NCBI GenBank assembly: GCA_002633005.1
Contig: NMRA01000081.1
Location: forward strand, 946,353-1,002,680
Source: Phoronis australis
Taxonomy: Eukaryota; Phoronida; Phoronidae
Direction: 5' to 3'
DNA length: 56,328 nt
Made by a program: the position numbers and the translations under genes. How positions within the stretch are numbered: the first letter of the stretch is position 1; the number at the start of each line of letters is the position of its first letter. The notes below the pieces were generated by a model, which searched no databases, was not told the DNA's origin, and saw only the letters and a program-made list of their open reading frames with translations. Below are positions 35,102 to 49,100 of this stretch, in pieces.

Positions 35102-36520
35102 TGTTTTCTTTGTCAGTTCCAGACAAAAAGGGTCAAATATGGTGACAAAATCGCATTTTATCTATGCCTGAGATCTAATAACTTTTATTGATGTTTTACT
35201 GTAAGTAGTTTGTCTTAAAGCCTGTACCACATGCAAGTTGTTCAAATAAATAGAATACCCAAACTTGTTCTACCGTAATTTTCCAGCAAAAATAAACATG
35301 GTGTTCTCCCTGAAAGAAGTTGATGTGAAATACGTTGACAAAATGTTGACAAATAAGAGACGTGAGGTTGTAATCTTTTTATTTTCAAACTTTTATCGAT
35401 ATGTTATTGTCAAGATGTGTATGAATAGTAAAAATTATATTTTGAAAATTTATCAGCAAATACAAAAAAAGAAAGTTAGCTGGAGAACACTGTGAAGTAT
35501 GCAATGTTTGAATTGTTTCTTGAACTGTACATCTGTATAGTATGTTTTTTTCTAAATTGAAATGGTAACTATCCTTGCCATTTGCAACTGGCCAAGAAGC
35601 AACATAGCTCGGCCTACTTACAAGTTGTTACTACATTAAATATGCAATTTGAGTGTTAAATTGTTCTTTTTCCATGAGTAATCGATGCCTTTGCAAACTG
35701 TAGCGTAATGATATGCAGTGCTGAATAAACACAGCCGTGAGTGGAAGATAAACCTCGTCAAACGACCGATTAAACAAAATACAAATACAGAAGATAAAAA
35801 GTCAACGTTTTGTTGACTTCCATAAACACGGTGTAACCCAAAGGTAATGTAATACAATACCTAGCTAAGAATTTATGATCTAGTTATATATTTTGTTAAT
35901 CTGCAAAAAAAAATATGTTGAATTGGTAAAAGATGTGATCAGTTTAAACTGTATAAGCTAAAAGCTCCATACAGCAATGATGGGCTAGAATTGGAAGGGA
36001 GCTGCTTCTAACCTGGATAATTTGTGGAGGTGAATCGTGCCTCGTATGCATCCAGCTACATTTGATAAGCTTTGATCAAGTGGCATTAAACTCGGGCTTT
36101 CTGATACAGGCCACTTTCCATTTTCAATGTCACAATTGTTCCTTATTCAGATGATGAATTTTTTTTTGTTAAAGTAGTACTGGCGGACGAACTATAAAAT
36201 TTCACGTCACTGTTTGACTTGACACTTAATTAGTGTGGTTTGAAGAATTAATGTAATTAAGAAATAATTTGTAAACGGCGTAAAGAATAAAATAAGACCA
36301 ATTTTATAATGGGTAGTGGCCCAAGTCAATGTTTGTTTGACAGAAAGCACAGGTTATGCCACTTTAAATTAAGTACGTACCATCTTGAGGAAAGTTTGGA
36401 CAAAGTGTCAAAATGGATGCTGTATGTGGCTTTAACAAGTAAACAAAAACTCCCGAGTTATCAACTTTTGTTGCGTGCAAAAATTGCAATTGTTTCATCC
36501 TGTGCAAGATTTTCTTGATG
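35102..36520. other. Intergenic, nothing recognised
   Basis: AT-rich sequence with short ORFs only. No repeat family seen elsewhere in the window was identified here. Confidence 0.5.
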
Positions 36521-37400
36521 TATGACGCATTTGTATTTCAATGTCTTGTGCCCCCACTTTATGGATGTGGGCACATTGTGTCATCCCTGTCCGGCATCTG
36601 ATGCCATGTCTCCAGAACTTTGTTTCGTGAAATTTAATGAACGTGTTCCAATCATGGAATGGACTGCTTTAGGGAATTTTATGATAGATTTGACAACTGC
36701 TGTGCCCCCTAGTGGCAATTTTAAGTTTATAGGTTAGCGTCTATATGAAATTCGGCTGTCTCCAGAACTTTGTTTCATGAAATTTAATGAACGTGTTCCA
36801 AGCATGGAATGGACTGCTTTAGAGAATTTTATGATACATTTGACAACTGCTGTGCCCCCTAGTGGCAATTTTAAGTTTATAGGTTAGCGTCTATATGAAA
36901 TTCGGCTAATAGTTGTTGCTTGTGGACACGACGGAGTCTTTCCATTTTCTGACATATTTTGGACCGCCTAGTGGACATACTGTTTTTTGAGTCCACCTCT
37001 CCCCTGTTTACTCAAATCGGGAAAATTAGAAGATATATTCCAAAAGCAGAAATCGCATTAATTTTTGGATCGCTCAGTTTAGTGGTTCCCTGTAATGGCA
37101 ATTTTGGTTTTCTTTACATTTATCCAGCTCTGATGGATGTTCATGAAATTTGACAAAAAAAATTCTACACAATACCACCAATCCTGTTTCAGACATTTTG
37201 ACCTACGTTGCGCCACCTGGTGGCCTATTTATTATTTTTGTTTCTGTTCTTTATGGTCTGCCTCCCCACCTGCCAAACGTCTTGGAAAATCATGACAAAA
37301 GATGGTGGGCGTGATCCTATTTAAACGAGCATTACCTCTCGCTTTGCTCCCCTAGGGGCTGTTTTAAGTTTACTGGAATTACTCCCTGAAGTGGGGTTGT
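36521..37400 (+). repeat. Array of ~150-bp CCCCTAGTGG units (pearl/Helentron-like), plus orientation
   Basis: The array starts with the palindrome-type end (GTGCCCCCACTTTATGGATGTGGGCAC) and GTCCGGCATCTG, then diverged units, each with a CTAGTGG-type core and an AAATTT...GAACGTGTTCCA word. Two units at 36609-36758 and 36759-36908 are nearly identical, with a period of exactly 150. More decayed cores follow at 36963, 37085, 37210 and 37347. Confidence 0.7.
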
Positions 37401-39031
37401 TTTAAGTTTCTGTTCATCTCCTGTATGTGGTGCACATGGTGGGCGCATATCAAATACTGTTACTTTGTAAGTGGTCATATTCAACAGCATCCCCTTAACT
37501 TTTTTTTTCTTTGTAGGTATGGTGCATTCCATCACTGGATGAAGACGAGGGCATTGGTTTTATTAAAAACTTTATACACCTATGTGAGACTGGACTTACG
37601 AGCAATTTTATACTGTAATTTTACATTTTTTTACATAGATGAATACAATGTGATGAATTTTCAACGTTTTTTTTTTGCTGTACGAGATAAGTGCATATCC
37701 AAGTGGACAGATTTCATTCAACTGTTGACGAAATCCAACTTGGGCTGAGTGAACTTGCAACAGAACTTTGTGCAAATATATGACTTGTGCATATCTGACT
37801 TATTCCGGGATTTACTAAGAGATGCCTGTCGTGTGTAGGAGCAACAAAAATCTAATTCCTAGTAAATTTCATCTACGAACTATTGTTTTTGAGAGATTTA
37901 AGTGCACGGGAGTCGTCGGTAAATGGTTTGACAACTCCTGGTATGTAGAAGGGTACTACTTCAATACTCACGAGGACAAACCTTCATTAAAACCTCAACA
38001 TTGCATTTTGGCAAGTTTTTGGTCGTGTATGCATGGGGTGGACTCTTCCACTCTGCCCAAAGGTCTGTATGTACAATACAGAGTTATTGGGAAGTAAGTA
38101 CTTTGTGAAACTGCAACAATCTGATAGGAGACGAAATTGGCATGTGCCGTGAGCAGGCCAATGGGTTGTAGCAATCCTGGTGCCACCTGTTAGAAATTGA
38201 CTAGTTGAACATATCGTACTTCATTAACCTTTATTTCTCTACATCCTTGGATGTACTCGCCCAACCCAGATTTTCTTTTAACTTGGACAAAGTTCTGGGG
38301 ATTCTGATTTTGCTTTAATCTGATGAACTCGCTTTGTCCCATTGGGTCCAACTTAAGCAAGTTTTATTGTAGTTAGGTGTCCTGGGTGACACATGTCACT
38401 GGTAAGCCTATACCAATCAGCATCATTGAACTACTTCTGCATGTCTACAGTCCTAAATCAATGCACTCATTTCAACGCATGAAACGACCTAAAGGTGTAG
38501 ACTTTTTAATGATTGCTGAAATGGACAAAGGATGAAAGGAGGCGTAAATATGTGTTGGGGCTTGGAATTTTCCTCTATTTTTGATTTCCTCTGCTTTCCA
38601 GTTTCCAGTCTTTTTACCATAATTTTGAATTGGTTCCTACAGAAATGTTTCAGTTAAATTTAACGCAAAAAATATTTGTGGAACGGTACGTCACCTGGAG
38701 AATTTTCCTTTTTTGTCATTGGTTATTCCAAGCCCTAGTATGTAATGATGGGACTGTAGTGTCTTGGATTTAGGGAGCAGAGTTCAGCAAGCTTCAGACA
38801 TACTCCCACATGCAAGTTCTGGTGATCTATGCAAAAGTATGGTCACTCGACGAAACTGGCATTATTTTTGACATGCGTTTCTTTGACCTTCGGCGTTTTG
38901 TGGGCCCAACAAATCTTGTGCACAAGGCAAATGTTTATCAGAGTGGGATTCACAAGTGGTGTTTCCTTTTATCTCATTTGAGATGAGCATTAGCAAGGTG
39001 AGGAGAATTGTTTAGAGTATTGATGTAACGA
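37401..39031. other. Intergenic, no recognised gene
   Basis: A 91-codon ORF at 37822-38097 shows no known domain. This is the far downstream side of both KHDRBS (+) and ODC (-). Confidence 0.5.
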
Positions 39032-39129
39032 CTAATTCATAGCCACAGGCTTTATTTACTATTTACTGACTAAGAATTAACTAATTCATAGCCACAGGCT
39101 TTATTTACTATTTACTGACTAAGAATTAA
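39032..39129. repeat. 49-bp tandem duplication carrying minus-strand AATAAA
   Basis: CTAATTCATAGCCACAGGC plus TTTATTTACTATTTACTGACTAAGAATTAA occurs twice in perfect tandem. On the minus strand each copy contains AATAAA, about 840-900 bases downstream of the proposed ODC stop, so the duplication may double a polyadenylation signal. Confidence 0.85.
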
Positions 39130-39784
39130 CAACATAGGAGCAACTTGAAGGGCAAATTGGTAAAAGCAACACTCAAAACTTAACATTAACTTCTATATCG
39201 CAACAGGAGAAACATCTTTATGTGAAGATCGGAGCTGCAACAAACGTACATCAACCAAATATAAATTAATAAATTAATCGTTAACGCACCTAGACACTGA
39301 CACACAGCATCATTTCTGATTACTGAATCTGAGTAAAGATATAACAGAACTTTTAAGAAGTACTCACAAGAGTACATAAATTACATATAAACTAATAGTG
39401 AAGCTGGTCAATGGGTGACTCGATATTCACAAAGTGGTGTTCATTAATAAAGATGCATCTTTTTGACAACTGACTAGATTGTGAGCTCATATTGGGAGTG
39501 TTCGTGTGATAGCCGCACATGATTTAACAGGATGCAGCTATTTTTATGGGAATGTCCTGTTTCACATACAAATCACCTAGTGAATTTCAAGTACGGATAC
39601 TACCCCATTAAACCTTGATTGGAATCATTGGCAAAATAACTGGTTATCGGCTGTACTCGATTGATTTTGGTTCTACCGGCATAGTCACCTGATTGGTCCT
39701 CTATATCAAATTCCCCCTTACAGGCTAATTAGATGTCTTGCTCAGTTGACCCAGCAGAAACCAATCCAATCAAGAGCAGCCATT

Positions 39785-39990
39785 GTCACATAAACAAAAG
39801 GGTCTGAAGAATGATCATATTGTAGCTGGTTACATATACAACGGTCTAAAGGCTGATCATATTGTAGCTGGTTACTGTTGTATATACAACGGTCTAAAGT
39901 AGCTGATTACAGTCACATATAGAATGGTCTAAAGGCTGATCATATTGTAGCTGATTACTGTCACAAATACAACAGGGTCTCAAGGTTGGT
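39785..39990 (-). repeat. Minisatellite overlapping the proposed ODC stop codon
   Basis: On the minus strand, about five units start with AGACC and hold TTGTATATGTG-type and TAATCAGCTACAATATGATC words. The first unit includes the last codons of the proposed final ODC exon and its TGA; the rest lie in the 3' untranslated region. Confidence 0.65.
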
Positions 39991-40114
39991 CGTGCTATTG
40001 CAGTTGACGTTGGGTGGCGGAGATACCCTCATCTGGATTGGGAAGGTGATGGGCTCACTGATGAATGGTGTCGGTGACTTGGCTGCAGGGCTCCTCATGT
40101 GTCTGGTAATGGCA
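39961..40114 (-). CDS. ODC1: Proposed terminal coding exon of ODC
   Basis: After TATTG|GTGGGT at 41568, a minus-strand acceptor CTTCTTACAG at 40115 is followed by the only frame that stays open, and it is the frame the phase requires: 51 codons ([14 protein letters not shown]...) to TGA at 39961. The resulting total length fits the family. Without this splice, the frame would read on for 24 odd residues to TAA at 41495. The degradation-signal tail of ODC varies too much to confirm it by eye. Confidence 0.5.
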
Positions 40115-43100
40115 CTGTAAGAAGAAAATGGGCCTTGATTACAACCGGGGAATGGAAGATGTGGATGAATAGGGTGGCAAAAATTATGCCGGGGTACATA
40201 TTAAACTACATAAAGGTGAAACATCTATAAAGAACTTTGATTTTAGTGTACTGAAACTGATTTTCTTGTGACTGGTAGTTAGGAATATATACGAAAAAGT
40301 AAACATGTTATATGGCGTGCTTTTTTGTTTCAAGGTCTCAAGCTGTGATTAAATTTGACTAAGTATTTAAAAACGTATCTAAAATATCAAAAAATGTGTC
40401 GTCTGAAAGCTGACTTAACAAAATACCTCGACCAGTCAAGGTAACTGTAAAACCACCAACAAATACTATCCTGCGATTTAAACTCGAGAAAAACAAAAAG
40501 CCGCATAAAGATGGCACCCTTTTATCAAGGGTATGTAAGTACATACATAGTTACAATAGGAATAGGACAATATATATTGTCAGACTTGCACAACCCTTGG
40601 TGATGTAACACATTACCACCTTAATGCAAAATATGGTCAGACTTGAAATGAAGAAAATAATCATGACTTAATTTGGCATAAAAGTAATGGCCAAAAAAAA
40701 CAAAACTGCCACTAGGAGGTGCCACAGTAGTCGAAATCGTTGGAAAATCATCGTCAACTGTCCTCTTCATGGTAAGCACATACATGCCAATTTTCACAAT
40801 CATCCTTTAAGCGGTTTGGTTGATAGAGGGGTAGACGCAAAAAAAAGACTCGAAAACAGTAAAAATGGCCACTAGGTGGCGCAAACTATGTCGAATCCAT
40901 CTGAAAACAGGAGGATAGCGTCATCTCACTAATAGGTGCCTACATACCAAATTTCATGAAAATCCGTTAAGGATTTTGAAGATAGAAAGGTAAGCGTAAA
41001 AAACTAAAATTGCCACTAGGGGGCACACCGGTAGTCAAATCCGTTCGAAAGTTTGGTCATGCCGTCCCATCCGTGAAAGGTACACGTGCAAAATTTCATG
41101 AACACACCTCAATCGGTTTTGGAGATAGAGCAGCGGACGCCGGACAGACGGAGATGACGGCATAATGCGTCCACATATAAATATGTGGGCACATAAAAAT
41201 GCAACGTTCAAAGACAACCAGAGTAAAGAATGCCATGAAGTGGAATTAAAGGGCAATACACCAGCGTATCATGTCAAAAACCATGAGTTTCTAGGCTTGT
41301 AAAGAATTGGCAGATTGTAATAACTTCTAACCATGCCCATTAAGTTGCTTGTTAAGGCAGGTTACTTTTAGTTGCCAATGCAGCATGGCCACCATGATAA
41401 TCTTGAACGTATTGCAACTAATTTCAATTTAAGGATAAGAATGCGAAGGTGTTGCTTTGCAAGAGCAAATACACCATTTTATCTGCTTTGAAGGTTACCT
41501 GCAAATGCAGGGTTGAGGGGGGAAACTGGATCCGCTAATATTGAAAGCAAGAAAGAGATAGACCCACCAATAGTATTGGGGCACGACGTAGGTGCACTGG
41601 GGCCGCGGCATGCCGTTGAAGGTACAGCCAGCTGACAGAGTGTATGCGCCCATGTTGTGGAAGGTGATCCAGGAGCCAATTGCCAGTGCTGGCAGGTAGC
41701 AGCTCTTGGAGATCACGTCCAAACCATCACACGTTGGACCCCAGATGCTGCTCGGGTACAGCTGATGATCAGGGCCAAACTAAAAGACAAAAAGCGAAAC
41801 ACAAATTAATGAAACCAATAGTAGTATAGAAAGTCATCTTCTACAAACTGTAAATGACTCCGACGGTATTTCCCCCCACAGCTTACGCTAGATATGGGTC
41901 AAATCATGTGTTGAGTAAAGAAAGGAAACACACTACCCGGAGGAACCTGTGAATCAGTAATAAGTTATGAACTCTAACATTAATACAACAGCGCATTAAA
42001 GTCTCAGACAAACAACCCAATGTACGTTGGTCAAAGCTACATCCCGCTGAACATCAATCACATTGTCTCAAACAGTAATAATCACACAAGAGCAACACAG
42101 TGTTGAAATGTACCCATGACAGCACAACAAACAGTATGCTGCAAGGAGTGTTTTTTAGTATCACAAAAATGACAATTAGATGGCGCAGAATGCATTGAAC
42201 AGTTCAAAAATGGAAAGGCATTATTTTCTCGAATTACATGGAACTCGAAAGATAAATAGGCAAATCTTTTTGCCAAATTTCCTGAAAATCCATTATAGAA
42301 CTCCGAAGACAAAGAGGAAAACCTAAAAATTAAAATTGTCCCTAAGGGGCAGATCAGACTGAAATTGGTTGCCATGAGTCGTTAGCTTCATAGGAAGACA
42401 TCTACCAAATCTCATTACGATCTTGCAAGAGATTTAGGAGGTAAAGCAGCACACCCCCAGACAAAGATGATGACAACTGTAGCTACACATGTATAATAGC
42501 ATGCATAAAACAATTATCAAAGACTGTAAAAACAACAGGCACATAACGTGCCCTTGACTCTACCTCAGATGCCAGTGGCTCCACCTCCGCATGGTCGTAC
42601 AGAAGACAGTTGAATGAGCCATACACGCCATCATTGACATAGTACATGTACTGTGAAGCGGTGTTAATTGACAGCTTGTTGGCAGACTTGTCACCTGCAC
42701 GTGAAATGTATAAAACATTTAAGGAACACTTGAACTCAAAAATGGCGTTCTTTCAAGCGAATGACAATGACGTCGTTGTCAACACCCACCACTATGCCCG
42801 CTACTTGTTTCCTCATCCTAACTATCAGATCATAATTGTTTTTGCCAAGCCGTTAATAAGCAAACAAAAAACAACAGGCCTCACCACATTCACCACTGTT
42901 GTTCTCTATGTTACGCTTGGCAATGACGTTGACCACGAGTGAGAATGCAGATGCAGCGAAGTAGCGGCCAGGCTCGGCAATGATGTGAACACCAGTCTCC
43001 TCAGGGAAGAAAGTCTCCAGAGCAGGCCTCAGTTCTCCACATATCTGGTGGACAAACAGCAGACACATCAAGCAGTGGCTGGTCACAGTGTGCACTGGGC

Positions 43101-46100
43101 ATGCTCTCAAGCAATAAATGTCAGGTCTTATCAAACTCTAAAATCCCTTCTAATCTGGGTAAAAACAAATCTGAGATCAGTTTTGGAGCAGTAATTACTC
43201 AAAATCGCAAGTGACAAAAAGCAGGTTTCTGGCAGCTTTAATAAGTCATTACCTCCTCAAAGGTGATCTTCTCCCCATGGTGGCCAGGGAAACCACCTCC
43301 AATGTCAAGCAGGTTGAAGTCATAGCCAACCTCCTTGCCGATGTCAAAGGCACTGTGGGCCAGGCTAACAGCCGTGGAGAAGGCCGTGGCATCATAGCAA
43401 CCACTGCCCACATGGAAGCTGTAAGAGCACAAACAATTGGTATTCCGGTAGGCTGAGATACAAAGGATATTTAAAGAGCAGACTTCATCACCCACGGCGA
43501 CAAGCACTGGAGCAGCATATTTCTACAACTGAAAGCTGAATTGTGGTATTTTTCTTTACGCATTAGTCTATGTCAAGACTTTTATGCACTTAACACTTGC
43601 ATTGTCTCAAGGCAAGTGACATTTACCTTTGAGTGACTTACCAGCCATGAACCCAGTCCACTCACCTGACTCCCACCACGTTCAACTCCAGTCGGCGTGC
43701 CCTCTCCAGCAGACCTCGCACGTCAGTCAAATGGCAGCCAAACTTGTTGCCCAGCTGACACTGCACCTTCTGGTTCTCTGGTGGTAGAATGCGAATGACT
43801 AGCCTGTAGAAGACAAACAGAAAGTGAAACTAACTTTATCAAATGAGCTTAATTGTCTCATAAACTTGATTGACATTTAAAACGCAGAAGTTTGATTGGC
43901 ACACAAAAGGCGGAGCTCATCAGTCCTTCCAGCTCTGACTGGCAAACAAAAGGCGGAGCTCAGCAGGTCTTCCAGCTCTGACTGGCAAACAAAAGGCGGA
44001 GCTCAGCGCAGCAGCTCCTGCAACTTTGATTGGCACACGAACTGTCGACGTGTTCAACCAGCGCAATCTAATTCTGGTCCATACTTACTTGGCATCTGGA
44101 AAGAGGTCTTTGATTTTGTACAGTTCCGTCTCATTGTCGAATGTCATCATCTGGACATCAGACTGCTGTGCATACTTGATGTGTGACCGCTGCTTGCATG
44201 GGTTAGCATAGATGATGCTATCAGGGTTGACACCTAGGTCCAGCATGCACTTTATCTCTGCCTGAAATTACAGGGGGCTGGTGATAAGAAAGGCATACTC
44301 AAATACAGGACAACATTTTCAGCAAAAACATAAATCGTGAGATGCTTTACACACGCTTGCACTCATGAAGACTGTCATTGTTACAAGTGAAAGACCTCAA
44401 TACCTCAATACAACAGCAGTCACCATTTAGACACACAATACATCAACAACATAGCAACGACCAATTAAACACACCATACCCACCCCACCTACTGACCTGC
44501 ATCGACTCTGTTGTGCAACATGTCACACTGTACTTGTTCAGATTCAGATACTTAACTTAAGGTTTAAAAACTGGCTAGCCTTTGCAAACCTGACACTTTA
44601 GTTTTCTGCAGTGTGTGGTTTTATCACAGGTTAAAATGGTCAATGAACAATGAATTTGTTTTATTTTTCAAGAAGTGTAGCTTTTCAGTCATTTCCTGAG
44701 GCACTCCATATTCTGATACCCCGTCTACTAATAACTGAGGTAAAGCCAGTATTCAAAACCACGCTACTCCTTCAAGTCCTAACATTGTTACCCACTTTCT
44801 AACTCGTGCGACAAATCGTTGACGTTCTACTTGGTTTTCTTTTCAACTCCCGCAAATGTGACACGCTCATTCAAGGTTTCACAGCATGAGACATGTGCAG
44901 TCTTATTACTTTAGAAAATATCAACTGCTCAATGTTCAGCAGTGATTATCTAAAATATGACCCATATTTAGTGCTGCAAAAATTTGCCTTGTTTTGGTTG
45001 GTGGTATTCGTGTCGAGGAATTTGCAAATGGCATCATATTAAGTGACAATGTATGACAAATGGAATGCAAATGACAGCCAGACAACCCATCCGCTGTCTG
45101 CGCCATGGTTGAGCTAGTTTGTGCACACAGCCATTCAGATAAGTTTGATTTCATTTCACACAGTTTGCTTTTGAATTTTACCGCAGTTGCTTGGTATTAC
45201 TGCCAAAATGAGTGATGAATCCAATCTGAAGTTGCACTATGTCTACTACCACATATTAGTTAAACGTGAGTGATTATTATCTGGAATGAACAAAAAATTC
45301 CGCTCAATGTCTCTGAAAATGGCGTTGATATTCGGAACATTAAACACCGCAACTCGGAAGGAATATTACAGTTTCAAGAGAATTCGTCAATATCCAGATC
45401 CAGTTCATTGCAATATTTTTGGTAACAAATAGAAAGATGAAATTTTAATTGTTACACATGAATAACATGTTCATTACTTCAGGTTTCCGTCGACTGAGGT
45501 TCTATTTCAAATCTATCTAAACATGTGTATGTTTAATCATTCACCATAGAAGAAAAAGACTGTTATCAAATAATCTTTAGTGTTTAGACATCCATGTCTT
45601 AACGAGATTACTTGTATTTTAAGGTTATCTAAGACCTTAATAAACGACATCAACTCTAAGTAAAAAACGCTGTCAGGAATTTTTGATTAATCACTTAGTT
45701 CGGATTTTATGTCAAATTAACTCGCAAAAAGGGCATTTTTGTAAAAAAGCAGTGGTCATATTCATATATTGCTCGAAAACTAGACATTTAAAAAAAATCC
45801 TATTAAAACAGCATTTTTGAGACATAACATAAAATTTTCATTTAAAAAAGTTTTAGTAATATCGGGGTGGGGGTTATTTTGCTACAAATGTACCTTTTTG
45901 CACATGAAAATTTGACTTAAAAATCGTGGTTACGTGACAATAATAAAGACACGGTGGTAAGAAGAATATTTTTAGAATCCGCTATCTTTCTCCTTTCAGA
46001 AAATATATATTTTCAATTGATGACAAAGCATAGTTTTTCGATATTTGACTGATGAGTCGAGGTTGTTCATTAAGGTGCTAAGGCCCTTTCATACTGACTT

Positions 46101-49100
46101 AACTCCGGTCCGAGTGAAGCGTCAACGTCTGTGGAGAATGTAAGGACTACACACGCTGAGTGTAGACATAACTTAACCCTGCCTCCTAATGATGGACTTT
46201 CATGACTAGTTAAATAAACTGGTTTGCTGTAATGTAACTTCTTCAAAGGAACAAGGGTAACTTGTTTAGAAAATTGTATTTTTATAGTTTCAGAGGTTCA
46301 GAGGACAAGGTCTAGCTGAGATTGTATAAAAACTAGTGTGGTTATTCTTAAAGCCTAACTTCAATGGAATTTTGTTACTTTAGATGTGTTAGGCTTACAG
46401 ATAGTCCTAGCAAAGTCTTAGTAAAATAAGAAAATGCGAGTTCAATCACGCAAGTGTAAGCCCGTCAAATGATAAGTGAAGCTGCCTTTTCGTGCCTTGT
46501 TGCGTCACAGCGAGATCCCAGCAAACAACAAAAGGTTATATTGAATAAGGGTCTGAATAGAACACCATTGCGTGTGGGTGTTACTCACAGCTGTTTGAAT
46601 TAAACAATGATTCTTGTGGTAACGTAGACAAAAGGGAGCCAATACGCCTAACAGTTGTTACATTTGGCAATTTATGGCACTAGTGGGCTCAGAGCGATGC
46701 TCTTAACATACTGTAGGAACCAAATTTACATGTGTTACCATTGAAGACAGGCTTTAATTTGGGTAATAAAGTTATATAATAGAGGCTTTAAACTGTTACC
46801 TAAACTACAATAGTAATATGACACAGATATACATCATCTTTAAGGCCCATGGCCTCAGAATAGTTATACAACACACTAGAGAATGGACTGATGACATAAA
46901 TACAAACTATTCTTGATTCATTTTTGAAAATGTATCCTTGAAATGCTTAAGATGCACTACTGCTCATATACATTTACTGGAATGTGATGCACTTTATAGC
47001 TAACAACTATGAAGTTTCAAGCAAAAATTAGCCAAGTGTGAAAGTGCGGTGCTCATCTACTCCAACTTTTGACTTCGTATTATGTTATTTATACTGTGGC
47101 AATGACTGATTTATGTAAAAGTTTGGAAAATCCCATGAGGTGGGAATGGGAAAACATTGACTATAGAATACATTAGTTTATGGAATTCAGGCCAGGTGCT
47201 TGGTGGCCTATTTAATCCATTAATGACACCGCATTATGTCATAAAACTATGTACCTAATGATTGTTAGCAGCCTAGCCAGCTGGCTCTCTATTGTGTTGG
47301 CAGGGAATGGGGTAATTGAAACAAACTTGAGCTTGAATTTTCACCTATACAAGGTCTGCCATGGGTCAAAGGGGTCAACCTCTAGTTTGCAGCCTGCTAA
47401 TGTACCATGTAACAAGTACTGTTATCAGAGTTTGAATTGTTTGTTTTCAACCCATTATCATGGTTTGAATTGTTCCTTTTAAACCCACGAAAAGTTTCAT
47501 TCTTGGGTTTCCTTACAAATTTCAAAAGTTAGAAACAAACATATGAGTGTGAGACTAAACTTTTGAGTTATGACCCAGGTTATGACCATTTTATTAGTTA
47601 GGGATGAGAAACAGCAGCTGGTCGCATGTGTGGTGAAGACACAATGAACAGTGTAAACAACAGTATGTGCACCAACTACAACAAACAAACACATTACATA
47701 CTTAGATCTTCACAACAAGTATTATGTAACTTTATAGGGCACCTTTTGCTCAAACAAGTGTTTGCTAAACTTATGAAAAGAGAGCATGTTATTTGAATAT
47801 ATCAGATTGCGCTTCAGTCTACTTGTTGGCTTCAGAACGTGTCTAAGCAAAACTTAAGTTTGTTTAGCTTGATGTTGCAGTTGTGAAGCAAATCAGGGGT
47901 GAAGGTAAAGCTATGTATATGAATATAACGGTGCATGATCTTAGGCACTTCACTAAAAGTAAGTCAATTCTCCATACTAGCATCACTCTTCTGAAAATAA
48001 TTTCAGATCTTGTTTTAATTGTGCAGTCACGAAAAAATCTTTCGAAATTTAACAACCATCAAGAGTTGTATAACCAAGATGAGGAGCCAAACTATTTTAG
48101 GTGGTCTCAGTTAACATAAATTATACCACAATGTTAGCCTCGAACAGCAGATACAACCATGTAATAACCCACAAAGTTATCTCACTAGTGACATAACATC
48201 TTGGCGGGAAACCGAGGCCGGATTCGAACCCGGGCCTCAAGCGTTTCGAGTCGCCTACTTTACGACTACACCACTCAGCGGCTGACGACATCGAACGTGA
48301 AAATAGAATACTTAATTGAGCACGCGCAACAATCGCATGTTCAGCAAAGGGCATTGCACCTACATTTATGAAAAATAAAACGCACAATTTCCATAAAAAC
48401 GATATTTTAATTCAGTGAAATTTTTCTCTCGTGTTCTCGCACTTGTAAATCACCGATCTCCAATTTGAATGCGGGTATCGTGTCGTCGGGATCCTTTGAC
48501 TTGAGCATTATTAATACTCAGTTACTATGGGTAACCTACTTTAGCAGACGATATTTTCCCGGTCGAAGCTTAGCGTGATAAAATGTGTAGCAAACTATAA
48601 TAGTTGCTAAACCTTAGTTTATAGAATCACTTCATTTCTATTTTGTGTAAATTTTCAATTGGTTTTGAGTATAAGCATTATTTGACAAAAATAGCTCGGC
48701 TTTTCTTAAAAGGTCACAACCTCAGACCCCGGGCCTCTGACACAGAAAGTAGTTACAAAGCCAAGGCGAGTCGAGAAAGGTAGATCGATTCATTGCAATG
48801 TTTCTCGTTCAGTATGTGGTATAAATAGATTATTACATGTTCTCAGTCTCAACTAATTTATCATGCAACAACCTGCTGATTTTAATAAGAAGAAACATGT
48901 GGAAATGTCAATAAACTAGGCCTGTAGTGCCCGATTACAGCACCAATAAGCACAAGCAGAGTTTTCAATCATGGCCACCGTAATTTGCATAACCTGTGAA
49001 AATTCTCAATGCAACTACCTTCAAAGTACCTCCATTCAATTCACTGACCATTGAAACATAAGTGCTTGGCAAGGAAGATTAAGCAAAAATATAACATTTG

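Noticed and set aside
41495-41567. Read-through C-terminus of ODC
   Set aside because: The residues after PQYYW are unlike ODC and follow a good GTGGGT donor; the spliced form fits family length better, though not proven.
42853-44186. Many plus-strand ORFs across ODC exons 4-7
   Set aside because: Antisense shadows of well-supported minus-strand exons with correct splice phases.
48200-48290. Intact tRNA gene
   Set aside because: A and B boxes are present but no proper acceptor stem or anticodon arm could be paired; a SINE body follows.
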